Position numbers and translations under genes: made by a program
Notes under the pieces: generated by a model
Told to the model about the DNA's origin: nothing
Database searches by the model: none
Seen by the model: only the letters and a program-made list of their open reading frames with translations
Shown: positions 18,862 through 26,980 of the stretch, one piece after another
How the letters are laid out: each line of letters opens with the position of its first letter
Numbering within the stretch: the stretch's first letter is position 1
Origin: Archangium sp.
GTDB taxonomy: Bacteria; Myxococcota; Myxococcia; Myxococcales; Myxococcaceae
Direction: 5' to 3'
Assembly: GCA_030681645.1 (NCBI GenBank)
Contig: JAUXRX010000057.1
Coordinates: 186,001 to 250,000 of the forward strand
Length of the DNA: 64,000 nucleotides

Positions 18862-19515
18862 TCACTGCTTACGCGGAGCCGTTCCCTTCCCGACCTCGAT
18901 GAAGGCGGAGACGCCTTCGGGGCCCCAGCTCTCCTCGCTCACCGCCAGGTCCGTGCGGATGCGCTCGAGCACCGCCACGCGAAACTCTGCTGGCCGGGCG
19001 CCGAGCGCCTGCACCCAGCCTGGCGGCGGCGAGGCCTCGCGCTCGAAGGTCTGCACGAAGAAGTCCTCGAGCTGGCCCGGGCCCGTCTGCCCCTCGAGCA
19101 GGTCGGCGATCTTCACGAAACGCTCGAGGCTCGCGCAGAGTCCCAAGTCTACTGCGGCGTCCTTGAACGTCCGGACCTCCTTCCAGTTGAGCCGGCCCGC
19201 AATCGTCTCGCAGAGCGGCAAGGTGGTGGCGCCCTCGAGGTAGAGGACGTGCCAGCCCGAGTCGCCGCACCAGTAGGCGAGCCGTCTTCCGTCGGGTGCC
19301 GCTGAGATCCCTCCGCGGTCACTGCTGCAGGAGGGGTAGTGGTTGCCGAAGCCTTCGACTTCCAGCTCGTATCGGGTCGAGGTCCCCAACCAGGGGACCG
19401 CTTCGTAGTGTTGCGTCAGCTTCGAGTTCACGTGCAGCCACGTGGAGTCGATCGTCTTGGTGCAGACACAGCCAGAGGCCAGCCCGGCCAGGGTCAGAGC
19501 GAGCACGCGGTGCAT
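18862..19515 (-). CDS. Small lipoprotein of unknown function
   Basis: A 217-aa protein from ATG 19515 with a lipoprotein signal ending LAGLASGC (Cys at 16). The mature part begins CVCTKTIDSTWLHVNSKLTQ and has Cys residues at CSSD, YWCGDSG, LPLCET and LGLCASL that could form disulfides. A short region, AAPDGRRLAYWCGDSGWHVL, looks like one propeller-type beta unit. The family is not recognised. It is probably co-transcribed with the repeat protein downstream. Confidence 0.7.
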   Translation of the reverse strand: MHRVLALTLAGLASGCVCTKTIDSTWLHVNSKLTQHYEAVPWLGTSTRYELEVEGFGNHYPSCSSDRGGISAAPDGRRLAYWCGDSGWHVLYLEGATTLPLCETIAGRLNWKEVRTFKDAAVDLGLCASLERFVKIADLLEGQTGPGQLEDFFVQTFEREASPPPGWVQALGARPAEFRVAVLERIRTDLAVSEESWGPEGVSAFIEVGKGTAPRKQ

Positions 19516-19652
19516 GCGCCAGCGGTACCAGAGACGGCCTGATCGCACAGTCAGCCCGACGGAAAGATGCGCCTTCGAAGGGGAACCTCCCGGGCGCCAC
19601 GAACTCGAACGGCCCGCCGAGGTGCTTCGCTTCTCCGGGGACCTGTCGCAAG

Positions 19653-20201
19653 GTGCACCGCGTGTTCTTCGTCGAGCTCACCGCGCTGGCGATCGTGTCC
19701 CTCGCGCTGCTGTCGATCTTCTGGAGCACGATCACGCTCGGCATCTCGCCCATGCCCACCAGCCGCAAGGTGAAGCAGGAGGTGCTCACCCTCATCCCCG
19801 GCGACCTCGACGGCGAGGTGCAGGAGCTCGGCGCCGGCTGGGGCACGCTCGCCTGGGCGGTCGCCTCGAGGTTCCCGCGCGCGCGTGTGATCGGCTGGGA
19901 GCGCTCACCCTTCCCCTTCCTGTTCTGCCGCCTTCGCCTCCTGATTCAGCCGCGCGAGAACCTCACCATCCGCTTCGGTGACTTCCACCGCGCCGATCTG
20001 AAACACGCCCACCTCGTGCTCACCTACCTCTGGACCGGCGCCATGCTGCGCCTCGGGCCGAAGTTCGACGCAGAGCTGCCCGACGGAGCGCTCGTGATCA
20101 GCCACACCTTCGCCTGGCGCGGAAGAGACCCCGAGCTCACCCACACCACCGCGGACCTCTACCGCACGCCCGTCTACCGCTACCGGATCACCCGGCCCTG
20201 A
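19653..20201 (+). CDS. Membrane-anchored SAM-dependent methyltransferase-like protein
   Basis: An approximately 182-aa protein. An N-terminal hydrophobic helix (LTALAIVSLALLSIFWSTIT) is followed by SPMPTSRKV and a class I Rossmann fold. Motif I is VQELGAGWGTLAWAVA, the acidic strand-2 end is VIGWERSPFP, and LIQPRENLTIRFGDFHRADL corresponds to motif III. ADLKHAHLVLTYLWTGAM resembles motif IV of small methyltransferases that act on membrane lipids or proteins. The start is GTG 19653 or GTG 19662; neither has a strong ribosome-binding site. The substrate cannot be told. Confidence 0.72.
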   Translation: MHRVFFVELTALAIVSLALLSIFWSTITLGISPMPTSRKVKQEVLTLIPGDLDGEVQELGAGWGTLAWAVASRFPRARVIGWERSPFPFLFCRLRLLIQPRENLTIRFGDFHRADLKHAHLVLTYLWTGAMLRLGPKFDAELPDGALVISHTFAWRGRDPELTHTTADLYRTPVYRYRITRP

Positions 20202-20280
20202 TCGCCACCAAGTGGATGTGGGCCCTCCCTTCCCTTTCCATTTCCAGTGGTGGGCTGATCAGGCGCTAGGCTGCGCCGCC

Positions 20281-20490
20281 ATGGCCACCCGCAAGAAGAA
20301 GGCGAAGTCGAAGCCCCGCGCGAAGGCGAAGACCGCGGCGAAGAAGCCGAAGTCGAAGTCGAAGTCGAAGAGCCCTGCGAAGACGAAGAAGCCGCAGGTC
20401 TTCAACGACGCCTCGACGCAGCAGATCGCGATCGCAGAGATCGTCGGCGACATCGAAGAGCGCATGGCCCTCGATCGACTGAGTGAGTGA
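20281..20490 (+). CDS. Small Lys-rich, histone-H1-like protein
   Basis: A 69-aa protein starting at ATG 20281. Residues 3-40 are nearly all Lys, Ala, Ser, Pro and Arg (KPRAKAKTAAKKPKSKSKSK), like the basic tails of bacterial histone-H1-like and AlgP-like proteins. Residues 41-69 (VFNDASTQQIAIAEIVGDIE) look like a short helix. The basic tail could bind DNA or RNA. A family B repeat begins directly after the stop. Confidence 0.6.
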   Translation: MATRKKKAKSKPRAKAKTAAKKPKSKSKSKSPAKTKKPQVFNDASTQQIAIAEIVGDIEERMALDRLSE

Positions 20491-20516
20491 CCCCTCGACT
20501 CCGCTCGGGGTGAACG
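20491..20516. repeat. Dispersed repeat family B, copy 1
   Basis: Core CCCCTCGACTCCGCTCGGGG followed by TGAACGGG. Copies lie at 27641-27667 (inverted), 44204-44263 (an inverted pair) and 53739-53763 (inverted). It starts at the first base after the Lys-rich gene and is partly self-complementary, so it could act as a terminator. Confidence 0.75.
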
Positions 20517-20568
20517 GGCGCCCGGGTGAACGTTTGCCCCCCTCCACTTCCCGTGGTTGGGTGAGCGG

Positions 20569-22248
20569 GTGATTCGCGAGGCCTTCCAGGATCTCAACCG
20601 CATCCGTCAGATCTCCCTGATCGCCGGACGGTACGGGTTCGCGGATCTCCTCGAGCGCACCGGGCTGCGCAAGAAGGACGAGTCGAAGCCCGAGACCACC
20701 GAGTCGGCCCGCGCCGCCAGCGTGGCGCACCGCTTCAAGCTGCTGCTCACCGAGCTGGGGCCCACCTTCGTGAAGCTGGGCCAGGTGATGTCCACGCGCG
20801 CCGACCTGCTGCCCCGCGAGTTCATCGAGGAGCTCGAGACCCTGCAGGACGACGTGCCCCCGGTGCCCTTCGACCAGGTGCGCAAGGTCATCCGCGAGGC
20901 CTTCGGCAGGGAGCTGGAAGAGGTCTTCGCCGAGTTCTCGAAGGAGCCCATCGCCGCCGCCTCGATGGCGCAGGCGCACAAGGCGAAGACGAAGGAAGGC
21001 GAAGACGTCATCGTCAAGGTGCAGCGCCCGGGCATCACCGAGCAGCTGCGCGCTGATCTCTCGGTGCTCCACTACATCGCCCGCGCGCTCGAGGCGGTGA
21101 TCGAAGAGGTCGGCGTCTACACGCCCACCGGCATCATCGAGGAGTTCGACAAGGCCGTGCACGAGGAGCTCGACTTCCTCAACGAGGCCGCGAACATCCG
21201 CGCGTTCTACAAGAACTACCTCAACGTCACGCACACGCGCATTCCGAAGGTCTACGACGACCTCACCGCGCGCACCGTGCTCACGATGGAGTTCTTCGAC
21301 GCGCCCAAGCTGCAGAACGCGAAGCTCGACGACGAGGGCAAGAAGACCATCGCCAAGACCATTCTCGAGGGGGCCTTCAAGCAGCTCTTCGAAGACGGGC
21401 TGTTCCACGGAGATCCCCACCCCGGCAACCTGCTGGTGCTCGAGGGCCCGGTGCTGGGCCTCATCGACTTCGGCCTGGTGGGCCGCGTCACCCGGCAGAT
21501 GCAGGACACGCTGGTGCAGCTGGTGCTCGCCATCGGCCTGAAGGACTCCGAGTCGGTGGCGCGGCTGCTCTACCGGCTGGGCACGCCCGACACGCGCACG
21601 AACCTCATCGCCTTCCGCGGCGACATCGAGGCGATCCTGAGCACGTACCTGCCGACGTCGCTCAAAGACGTGAACACCCGGCACCTGCTCGCCGACATCC
21701 TGAACCTGGCGGTGAAGTACAAGATCCGCATCCCCCGCGAGTTCGCGATCCTCTCGCGCGCGTCGGTGGCGATCGAGGGCGTGCTCCGCTCGCTCTACCC
21801 CGACCTGCCCATCAACGAGATCTTCCTGCCGTACGCCAAGCGCCTGCTCAGCGAGCGGTACGACCCGACGCAGCTCCAGGGCGGCGTGATGAAGACGCTC
21901 CTGCGCCTGCAGGGCGCGGCGAACGATCTGCCCATGCAGTTGCAGCAGATCATGCTCGACCTCGAGTCGGGCAAGTTCACCGTGACGGTGAAGGCCGACC
22001 AGATGAACGAGCTCAACAACAACCTGCGCGCGTTCGCCGTGGTGGCCTTCGCGGGGCTGTGCGCGTGCGGGTTCATCATCGGTACGTTCATCGCGTTCGC
22101 GAGCAAGCCGTTCGAGATCTGGGGCGTCCCGGTGCTGGGGATCTTCGGCATCGCGGCGACGATGTTCCTCTTCAGCACGGCCGTGGTGCGGCAGTCGTGG
22201 ACGGGCTTCCGCAAGCTGTCGATCAAGCGCTTCATCGGCAAGAAGTAG
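20569..22248 (+). CDS. UbiB/AarF (ABC1) family atypical kinase
   Basis: A 559-aa member of the ABC1/ADCK/UbiB family, which have an atypical protein-kinase-like fold and support ubiquinone or other isoprenoid lipid metabolism. It has the family KxGQ motif in TFVKLGQVMSTRADLLP, the Ala-rich loop in PIAAASMAQAHKAK, catalytic FHGDPHPGNLL and the metal-binding IDFGLVGRV. Two C-terminal helices (FAVVAFAGLCACGFIIGTFI, GVPVLGIFGIAATMFLFSTA) anchor it in the membrane. GTG 20569 (MIREAFQDLNRIRQI) matches the usual family N-terminus; a TTG lies four codons upstream. Confidence 0.92.
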   Translation: MIREAFQDLNRIRQISLIAGRYGFADLLERTGLRKKDESKPETTESARAASVAHRFKLLLTELGPTFVKLGQVMSTRADLLPREFIEELETLQDDVPPVPFDQVRKVIREAFGRELEEVFAEFSKEPIAAASMAQAHKAKTKEGEDVIVKVQRPGITEQLRADLSVLHYIARALEAVIEEVGVYTPTGIIEEFDKAVHEELDFLNEAANIRAFYKNYLNVTHTRIPKVYDDLTARTVLTMEFFDAPKLQNAKLDDEGKKTIAKTILEGAFKQLFEDGLFHGDPHPGNLLVLEGPVLGLIDFGLVGRVTRQMQDTLVQLVLAIGLKDSESVARLLYRLGTPDTRTNLIAFRGDIEAILSTYLPTSLKDVNTRHLLADILNLAVKYKIRIPREFAILSRASVAIEGVLRSLYPDLPINEIFLPYAKRLLSERYDPTQLQGGVMKTLLRLQGAANDLPMQLQQIMLDLESGKFTVTVKADQMNELNNNLRAFAVVAFAGLCACGFIIGTFIAFASKPFEIWGVPVLGIFGIAATMFLFSTAVVRQSWTGFRKLSIKRFIGKK

Positions 22249-22305
22249 TCGTCACGCGTCGAGAACCTCGCGACTTCGAGCCCGGTCGGTAGCAACCTTC
22301 GGATC

Positions 22306-24093
22306 ATGCGCCTGCTCGCCCTCGCCCTCTTGACCCTGCCGTTCAGCGCTTCCGCGTTCTGTGGCTTCTATGTCTCGGGCGCAGGGGGCAAGCTGTTCAA
22401 CGACGCCTCGATGGTGGTGCTGCTGCGTGACGGGGCGCGCACCGTCCTCTCGATGCAGAACAACTACCGCGGCCCGGCAGAAGACTTCGCGCTGGTGGTG
22501 CCCGTGCCCGTCATTCTCGCGAAGGAGAACGTGAAGACGATTCCGCGCGCGGCGTTCACGCGGGTGGACGAGCTCACCTCGCCGCGGCTCGTGGAGATGC
22601 CGAAGGAAACCTGCCCGGTCGGCATCGGCAGCATCGGCACCCGGGGGCGCGGCGGCGGCACGGGCGGCTACGGGAGCGGCGTGGGTGGGAGCCTGGGCGT
22701 GAAGGTCGAAGCGAAGTTCAACGTCGAGGAGTACGAGATCGTCATCCTCTCGGCGAAGTTCTCGCTCGGGCTCGAGACGTGGCTCAAGGAGAACCGCTAC
22801 CAGATCCCCGAGGGCGCGGCGGCGGCGCTGCAGCCCTACGTCCAGAGCGGTTCGAAGTTCTTCGTCGCCCGGGTCGACGCGAAGAAGGCGAAGTTCGAGA
22901 CGGTGAAGGACGCGTCGGGGCAGGAGAAGAGCCAGCTCGTCCTCTCGCCGCTGCGCTTTCACTACGACAGCGAGACCTTTTCCCTGCCGGTGCGCCTCGG
23001 GCTCTTGAACAGCAGCGGGACCCAGGACCTCATCGTCCACGTGGTGGCGAAGGACCGCTACGAGCTCGCCAACGGGAAGAACGTCTTCGTGCCCACCAAC
23101 ATCGACGTGAGCGAGCGGGCGCGGGCGCAGTTCGGCGGCTTCTACAAGGAGCTGCTCGCGCGCACGTTCAAGAAGCACCCCGGCGCGGCGGTGACCGAGT
23201 TCGCGTGGAAGGGCGCGCTCCCGCCCCCGAAGCAGATGGTCTCGAGCGGCATCTACGGGGTGACGTGCGACCCCTGCCCTCCGCCGCACCCGGTAGACGA
23301 CCCGCTCGCGCGCTACCTCGGGGTCGAGCTGTTGCCGAACATCAAGACCGACGAGCAGGTGGCCGCGTTCACGCAGGAGTCGACCCTCACGCGGCTCCAC
23401 CTTCGCTACGCGAAGGACAGCGCGCCCGACGATCTCGTCTTCAAGGTCGCTCCGGCGGTGCATGGAGGCATTCCCGATGTGAAGGGCGCGATGACGTCGC
23501 AGACCAACCGCTTCCAGGGCCGCTACCTGATGTGGGTCGACGGCTGTGGCGCTGGCACCAGCGCGTTCGGCCGCATGTTCAGTCCACCCGCCCTCACGGT
23601 GGGCACGCAGACCACGGCCACCGAGCTGGTGGACGCGTTCGAGCAGGTCATCACCAGCGACATCCACGAGCTGAACCTCAAGCCGATGCCGCTCCCGAAG
23701 GAGCCCAGGCCGCTGCCTGAGCCACCGCCCGCGCCCAAACCCGACTGGGGGGTCCAGCAGCCTCAGGGAACTGCGATCGCGTACGACACCCCCGAGGTCC
23801 AGGGGAGGTACGACCCGGAGCTGCTGAAGAAGGTGGTGCACGCCAACCGCGGACAGCTCCGGTACTGCTACGAGCTCGCGCTCACGACCAACCCGGCACT
23901 CGCGGGTCGCGTGGTGTTCAGCTTCGAGATCTCCCCGGGCGGCGTGGTGACGGCGAGCAGTATCGCCACGGCGACGCTGCCCGACGAGGCCGCCAAGGCC
24001 TGCATGGCCGGCCGGGTGCGCACGTGGATCTTCCCGAAGCCCAGAGACGGGACGGTGAAGGTGAAGATGGGGGTCTCGTTCAGCCAGAAGTGA
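22306..24093 (+). CDS. DUF2330 protein fused to an AgmX/PglI-like C-terminal domain
   Basis: A 595-aa secreted protein with a signal peptide ending SASA (17 residues). Residues about 18-460 match DUF2330: it begins CGFYVSGAGGKLFNDAS and has NNYRGPAEDFALVVPVPV and TLTRLHLRYAKDSAPDDLVF. A Pro-rich hinge (PLPEPPPAPKPDW) leads to residues about 500-595, an AgmX/PglI-type TonB-like domain (LLKKVVHANRGQLRYCYELA, AGRVVFSFEISPGGVV, CMAGRVRTWIFPKP). The latter domain is known from myxobacterial motility and envelope proteins. The substrate or partner is unknown. Confidence 0.85.
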   Translation: MRLLALALLTLPFSASAFCGFYVSGAGGKLFNDASMVVLLRDGARTVLSMQNNYRGPAEDFALVVPVPVILAKENVKTIPRAAFTRVDELTSPRLVEMPKETCPVGIGSIGTRGRGGGTGGYGSGVGGSLGVKVEAKFNVEEYEIVILSAKFSLGLETWLKENRYQIPEGAAAALQPYVQSGSKFFVARVDAKKAKFETVKDASGQEKSQLVLSPLRFHYDSETFSLPVRLGLLNSSGTQDLIVHVVAKDRYELANGKNVFVPTNIDVSERARAQFGGFYKELLARTFKKHPGAAVTEFAWKGALPPPKQMVSSGIYGVTCDPCPPPHPVDDPLARYLGVELLPNIKTDEQVAAFTQESTLTRLHLRYAKDSAPDDLVFKVAPAVHGGIPDVKGAMTSQTNRFQGRYLMWVDGCGAGTSAFGRMFSPPALTVGTQTTATELVDAFEQVITSDIHELNLKPMPLPKEPRPLPEPPPAPKPDWGVQQPQGTAIAYDTPEVQGRYDPELLKKVVHANRGQLRYCYELALTTNPALAGRVVFSFEISPGGVVTASSIATATLPDEAAKACMAGRVRTWIFPKPRDGTVKVKMGVSFSQK

Positions 24094-24101
24094 GCCGGCG
24101 C

Positions 24102-25094
24102 TCACATCATTCGAGCCCCAAGCCCCGAGTACGCCTTCAGCAGCTTCTCGTGCACCGACGTGTCGTGATCGCGCTTGGGCATGAGCAGCACCTTCACCGT
24201 GCCTGCAGGCACGAGCGGCCGCACGGTGAGCAACTCCTGCAACGTCATGTTCTGCAGCGTGAGCCCGGTCCCCCCGGGCTCGCGGGTGAGCTCGAAGGAC
24301 CCCGGCACGGTGAGCTGCTCCAGCGGGAGCCGTGGCCACACCGCAGCGAGCTCGGCGAAGCGCCGGTGATCCCCGAAGCCGTCGCCCGTGAGCGTGAGCC
24401 GCTTGAGCGACGGATGTGCCGCGAGCCGCTCGAGGTTCCCAGCCAACCTCCGGAGCCTTGGAGGAGGGACCGGGCGCGACGGTGACCGAGGCGCGACCGA
24501 AGAAGCCCTCGCGCTGAGCCGCGACACCTTCGAGAACACAGGCGAGCCGAGCAGCAGCGCGCAGTCCTCCTTCGTCAACTCGAAGCCCAGCGAGAGGCCA
24601 GTCAGCCGCCCTGGCACGCCCCGCTGCGCCGTCGCGGTGAAGAGCTCACGGCGCGCGAGCACGACCTCCCGCAGCTCGCGCAGCCTGGGTGACGCGATGG
24701 CCTCGACGATCGCGTCCCCGTCATACGCGCAGGCGAGCTTTCGCAACGTGACGAGCATCGGCGCGCCCAGGGAAGCGATGAGCATGGCCGGAGTCACCTT
24801 CGGCAGCAGCCGCGCCTCGACCGGAAAGCCGCGATCGAGCTTCACCTCGCACAGCAGCTTGTCGACGCCCGCCATCCACTCGCGCTTGTGCGTGCGCCAG
24901 AGATCCTCCGCCCGCTGCCGAATCGGCCCTGAGGCCTGGTTCTCGGCGATCAGAAACTGCAGCAGCAGGAATTCCCCGCGTGGGTCACCCCGCTCCAGCA
25001 ACAGGTCGCCGAGCACGCGGCGCCGCCCCTCGTCACCGGGACCTTCGGCCACGGACGCCAGCGCAGCGATGAGCTCGGGATCGTCTGGCTTCAA
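24102..25094 (-). CDS. TIGR02996-domain protein with leucine-rich-like repeats
   Basis: A 330-aa protein. The N-terminal 45 residues match the TIGR02996 repeat-companion pattern (LGDLLLERGDPRGEFLLLQ), typical of proteins found beside leucine-rich repeats in myxobacteria and planctomycetes. The rest has irregular Leu-rich segments (LRELREVVLARRELF, LERLAAHPSLKRLTLTGDGF, RLPLEQLTVPGSFELT) like degenerate LRR units. There is no signal peptide. It is probably a protein-binding scaffold; the partner is unknown. It converges with the DUF2330 gene, 8 nt apart. Confidence 0.75.
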   Translation of the reverse strand: MKPDDPELIAALASVAEGPGDEGRRRVLGDLLLERGDPRGEFLLLQFLIAENQASGPIRQRAEDLWRTHKREWMAGVDKLLCEVKLDRGFPVEARLLPKVTPAMLIASLGAPMLVTLRKLACAYDGDAIVEAIASPRLRELREVVLARRELFTATAQRGVPGRLTGLSLGFELTKEDCALLLGSPVFSKVSRLSARASSVAPRSPSRPVPPPRLRRLAGNLERLAAHPSLKRLTLTGDGFGDHRRFAELAAVWPRLPLEQLTVPGSFELTREPGGTGLTLQNMTLQELLTVRPLVPAGTVKVLLMPKRDHDTSVHEKLLKAYSGLGARMM

Positions 25095-25180
25095 GAATTC
25101 CCCCGATAATCCGCCCGAAACGTAAGCGGGCCTTCCATCCCACTTCCCAGCGGGCGTCGGTGCGTGTCCGACAACCCCTC

Positions 25181-25837
25181 ATGAGCTACCAGATCCGCAG
25201 CGGAGACACCCTGTCGGCCCTCTCTCAGCGGTACGGCACGACGGTCTCGGCGTTCATGAAGGCGAACCCGCAGATCAAGAACGCCAACCTCATCTACACC
25301 GGCGCGAAGCTCAACATCCCCGGCCGCGCTGACTCCTTCGATCCCGCGCCGGTGCGGCCCTCTCCTTCCACGCCGTCAGGCCCCACCCACACGGGCCCGG
25401 CCAGCAGCGCCTTCGCCATCGCCCGCGCGCAGATGGGCAAGAACGCGGGCAGCCTCAAGCTCGAGAACTCGGCGCTCGGCCGCGCGATGGAAGACTGGGT
25501 TCCGAACAACGTGAACTGCGCCAGCTTCGTGGCGGGCTGCCTGCAGGCCGCCGGGCAGATCGGCCACGGCGACTATTCCGCCGGGTGCGTGCAGCTGGCC
25601 GCCAACCTCGATCGCAACTCGAACTTCCGCCGGGTGAGCCTGGCCAACGCGAGCCCCGGTGACGTGGTCACCTTCTCCACCGGCGGCGGCGGTCACCACA
25701 CGGTGATGTTCGCGGGCTGGTCGAACGGGCGCCCCCAGTTCATCGGCTCGAACAACGTGAACGCCGACGGCAGCCAGCGCATCACCCAGGGCTCGATGAA
25801 CTACCAGGTGCTGTCGGTTCACCACTACGTCGGCTGA
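25181..25837 (+). CDS. LysM plus NlpC/P60- or CHAP-like peptidoglycan hydrolase
   Basis: A 218-aa protein starting at ATG 25181 (MSYQIRSGDT). Residues 2-46 are a LysM peptidoglycan-binding module (YQIRSGDTLSALSQRYGTTV ... AKLNIPGR). After a Pro/Ser linker comes a papain-like hydrolase region with the likely catalytic Cys in NVNCASFVAGCLQAAG (about 113) and His in GGGHHTVMFAGW (about 173). There is no signal peptide, so release would need a special export route or lysis; phage-type endolysins and some secretion effectors look like this. Its stop is one base away from the converging small lipoprotein gene. Confidence 0.85.
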   Translation: MSYQIRSGDTLSALSQRYGTTVSAFMKANPQIKNANLIYTGAKLNIPGRADSFDPAPVRPSPSTPSGPTHTGPASSAFAIARAQMGKNAGSLKLENSALGRAMEDWVPNNVNCASFVAGCLQAAGQIGHGDYSAGCVQLAANLDRNSNFRRVSLANASPGDVVTFSTGGGGHHTVMFAGWSNGRPQFIGSNNVNADGSQRITQGSMNYQVLSVHHYVG

Positions 25838-25838
25838 T

Positions 25839-25988
25839 CTACGGGCCGGCGTCGGGCACCTCACACGCGACCTTGCCCAGGCTGCGCACGACGCACACCC
25901 GGCCTTCGCTGCAGGGAATGCCGTCGCACGGCTCCTTCGCGGCGCCGCAGCCTGCCAGCAGCAGGAAGATCACTTTCCAGTAGTGCAC
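25839..25988 (-). CDS. Very small Cys-containing lipoprotein, overlapping the upstream gene
   Basis: A 44- to 49-aa product. GTG 25988 gives MHYWKVIFLLLAGC, a short but plausible lipoprotein signal with Cys at 14. GTG 25973 overlaps the upstream stop as GTGA. The mature part has PCDGIPCSEGRVCVVRSLG with four Cys, like the short knob repeats at the N-termini of other lipoproteins in this window. Coding is supported by the lipobox and by codon bias outside the overlap. It is probably translated together with the Cys-rich repeat protein. Confidence 0.5.
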   Translation of the reverse strand: MHYWKVIFLLLAGCGAAKEPCDGIPCSEGRVCVVRSLGKVACEVPDAGP

Positions 25989-26437
25989 TTGTTGCTCCTG
26001 CACTTGCCGCCCGGGCACTCGGAGTCGGAGAAGCACTGACCGCCCGCCGTGGTGCACTGGTTGCCCCGGCACTTCCCGCCCGCGCATTCCGAGTCTGAGA
26101 AGCACTGCGCCCCGGCCGTCGTGCACTTGTTGCCGCGGCACTTGCCACCCGGGCACTCGGAATCAGAGAAGCACTGCCCGCCGGCCGTGGTGCACAGGTT
26201 CCCGCGGCACTTGCCACCCGCGCACTCGGAGTCCGAGAAGCACTGCGCCCCCGCCGTGGTGCACTTGTTGCCGCGGCACTTCCCGCCGGGGCACTCTGAG
26301 TCGGAGAAGCACTGCCCTCCGCTGGTGGTGCACTGGTTGCTCCGGCACTTGCCGCCGCCGCACTCCGAGTCTGAGTAGCAGTCAGCGAGCGCGGGCAACG
26401 AGGTGAGGCAACAGAGGACGGCGAGGCGGGTGAACAT
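25970..26437 (-). CDS. Secreted Cys-rich tandem-repeat protein
   Basis: A 155-aa protein with signal peptide MFTRLAVLCCLTSLPALA, then six 23-residue units of the form CFSDSECPGGKCRGNKCTT plus AGxQ, each with four Cys at fixed spacing (C-x5-C-x4-C-x4-C). This matches the myxobacterial Cys-rich repeat type, which folds through disulfides in the periplasm or outside the cell. Function is unknown. ATG 26437 is preferred; an ATG at 26458 would add seven residues ahead of the signal. The gene is followed by an overlapping small lipoprotein frame. Confidence 0.85.
   Translation of the reverse strand: MFTRLAVLCCLTSLPALADCYSDSECGGGKCRSNQCTTSGGQCFSDSECPGGKCRGNKCTTAGAQCFSDSECAGGKCRGNLCTTAGGQCFSDSECPGGKCRGNKCTTAGAQCFSDSECAGGKCRGNQCTTAGGQCFSDSECPGGKCRSNKCTTGK
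25973..26380. repeat. Tandem array of six 69-bp coding units with dimeric order
   Basis: Units repeat every 69 bp (for example AGCACTG at 26032 and 26101). Units 2, 4 and 6 encode CPGG with NK, and units 3 and 5 encode CAGG with NL or NQ, so the array also has a 138-bp higher-order period. It is fully inside the Cys-rich gene. Confidence 0.85.
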
Positions 26438-26454
26438 GACCGCGGACCTTATCG

Positions 26455-26928
26455 TCATCTGGCCGGCAGGAGACGCTCGAGGTCCCAGGCCAGGTTCGGC
26501 GCGTCGAGCACGCCCGGCACCTGCCCGGGGAGCGACTTCAGCCAGGCGAGGGTCGCGGGCACGCTGCCATGGAGCTGAATGGGGTTGCGGAGCTTGCCGA
26601 GCATCAGCACCGCGTTGACCGCCATGCGGAGCATCGTGCCCTTGAGACCCGGCACCGTGATGGTGATGCAGGTGCCCACCAGGTGCTCGTGCAGGTCGCC
26701 CAGGAGCGTGGCAAAGGCCGCCTGGGTCGCGCGGCTGGCCCGGGCTCTTCCATCGAAGTTCGGGATCAGGATCAGCACGTTGATGCGCGGCTGCCTCGTC
26801 AGCACCTCGCGCACGCGCGCCCCGGACTCGATGAACGCAGCGTCGTCGGGCGAGCTCCGCATCAGGATGACGATCAGCCCCGGGCACTCGAAGATCGCCA
26901 GGCCGGGTTCGTCCAGGAGCGGCGTCAT
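26455..26928 (-). CDS. Small soluble protein, possibly STAS-like
   Basis: A 157-aa protein from ATG 26928 (MTPLLDEPGLAIFECPG); ATG 26955 is also possible. Alternating strands and helices (GLIVILMRSSPDDAAFIESG, PRINVLILIPNFDGRAR, FATLLGDLHEHLVGTCITIT, TMLRMAVNAVLMLGKLRNP, LPATLAWLKSL-like end) resemble a STAS or SpoIIAA-type fold. I cannot point to a diagnostic phospho-acceptor Ser. It is divergent from an Mla-type ABC ATPase only about 50 nt away, and the E. coli partner MlaB is a STAS protein, so a link is possible but unproven. Confidence 0.5.
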   Translation of the reverse strand: MTPLLDEPGLAIFECPGLIVILMRSSPDDAAFIESGARVREVLTRQPRINVLILIPNFDGRARASRATQAAFATLLGDLHEHLVGTCITITVPGLKGTMLRMAVNAVLMLGKLRNPIQLHGSVPATLAWLKSLPGQVPGVLDAPNLAWDLERLLPAR

Positions 26929-26980
26929 TGGACCAAAACCATACTCCCGGCCCATGGGGAGGTAGCCTTCAGTCTCTTCG

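Noticed and set aside
26049-26378. Repetitive plus-strand frame opposite the Cys-rich gene
   Set aside because: It repeats only because the minus-strand gene does; it has no signal peptide, while the minus-strand product has a clean one.
25973-26380. CRISPR-like array (regular 69-bp repeats)
   Set aside because: Repeats are contiguous coding units without unique spacers.
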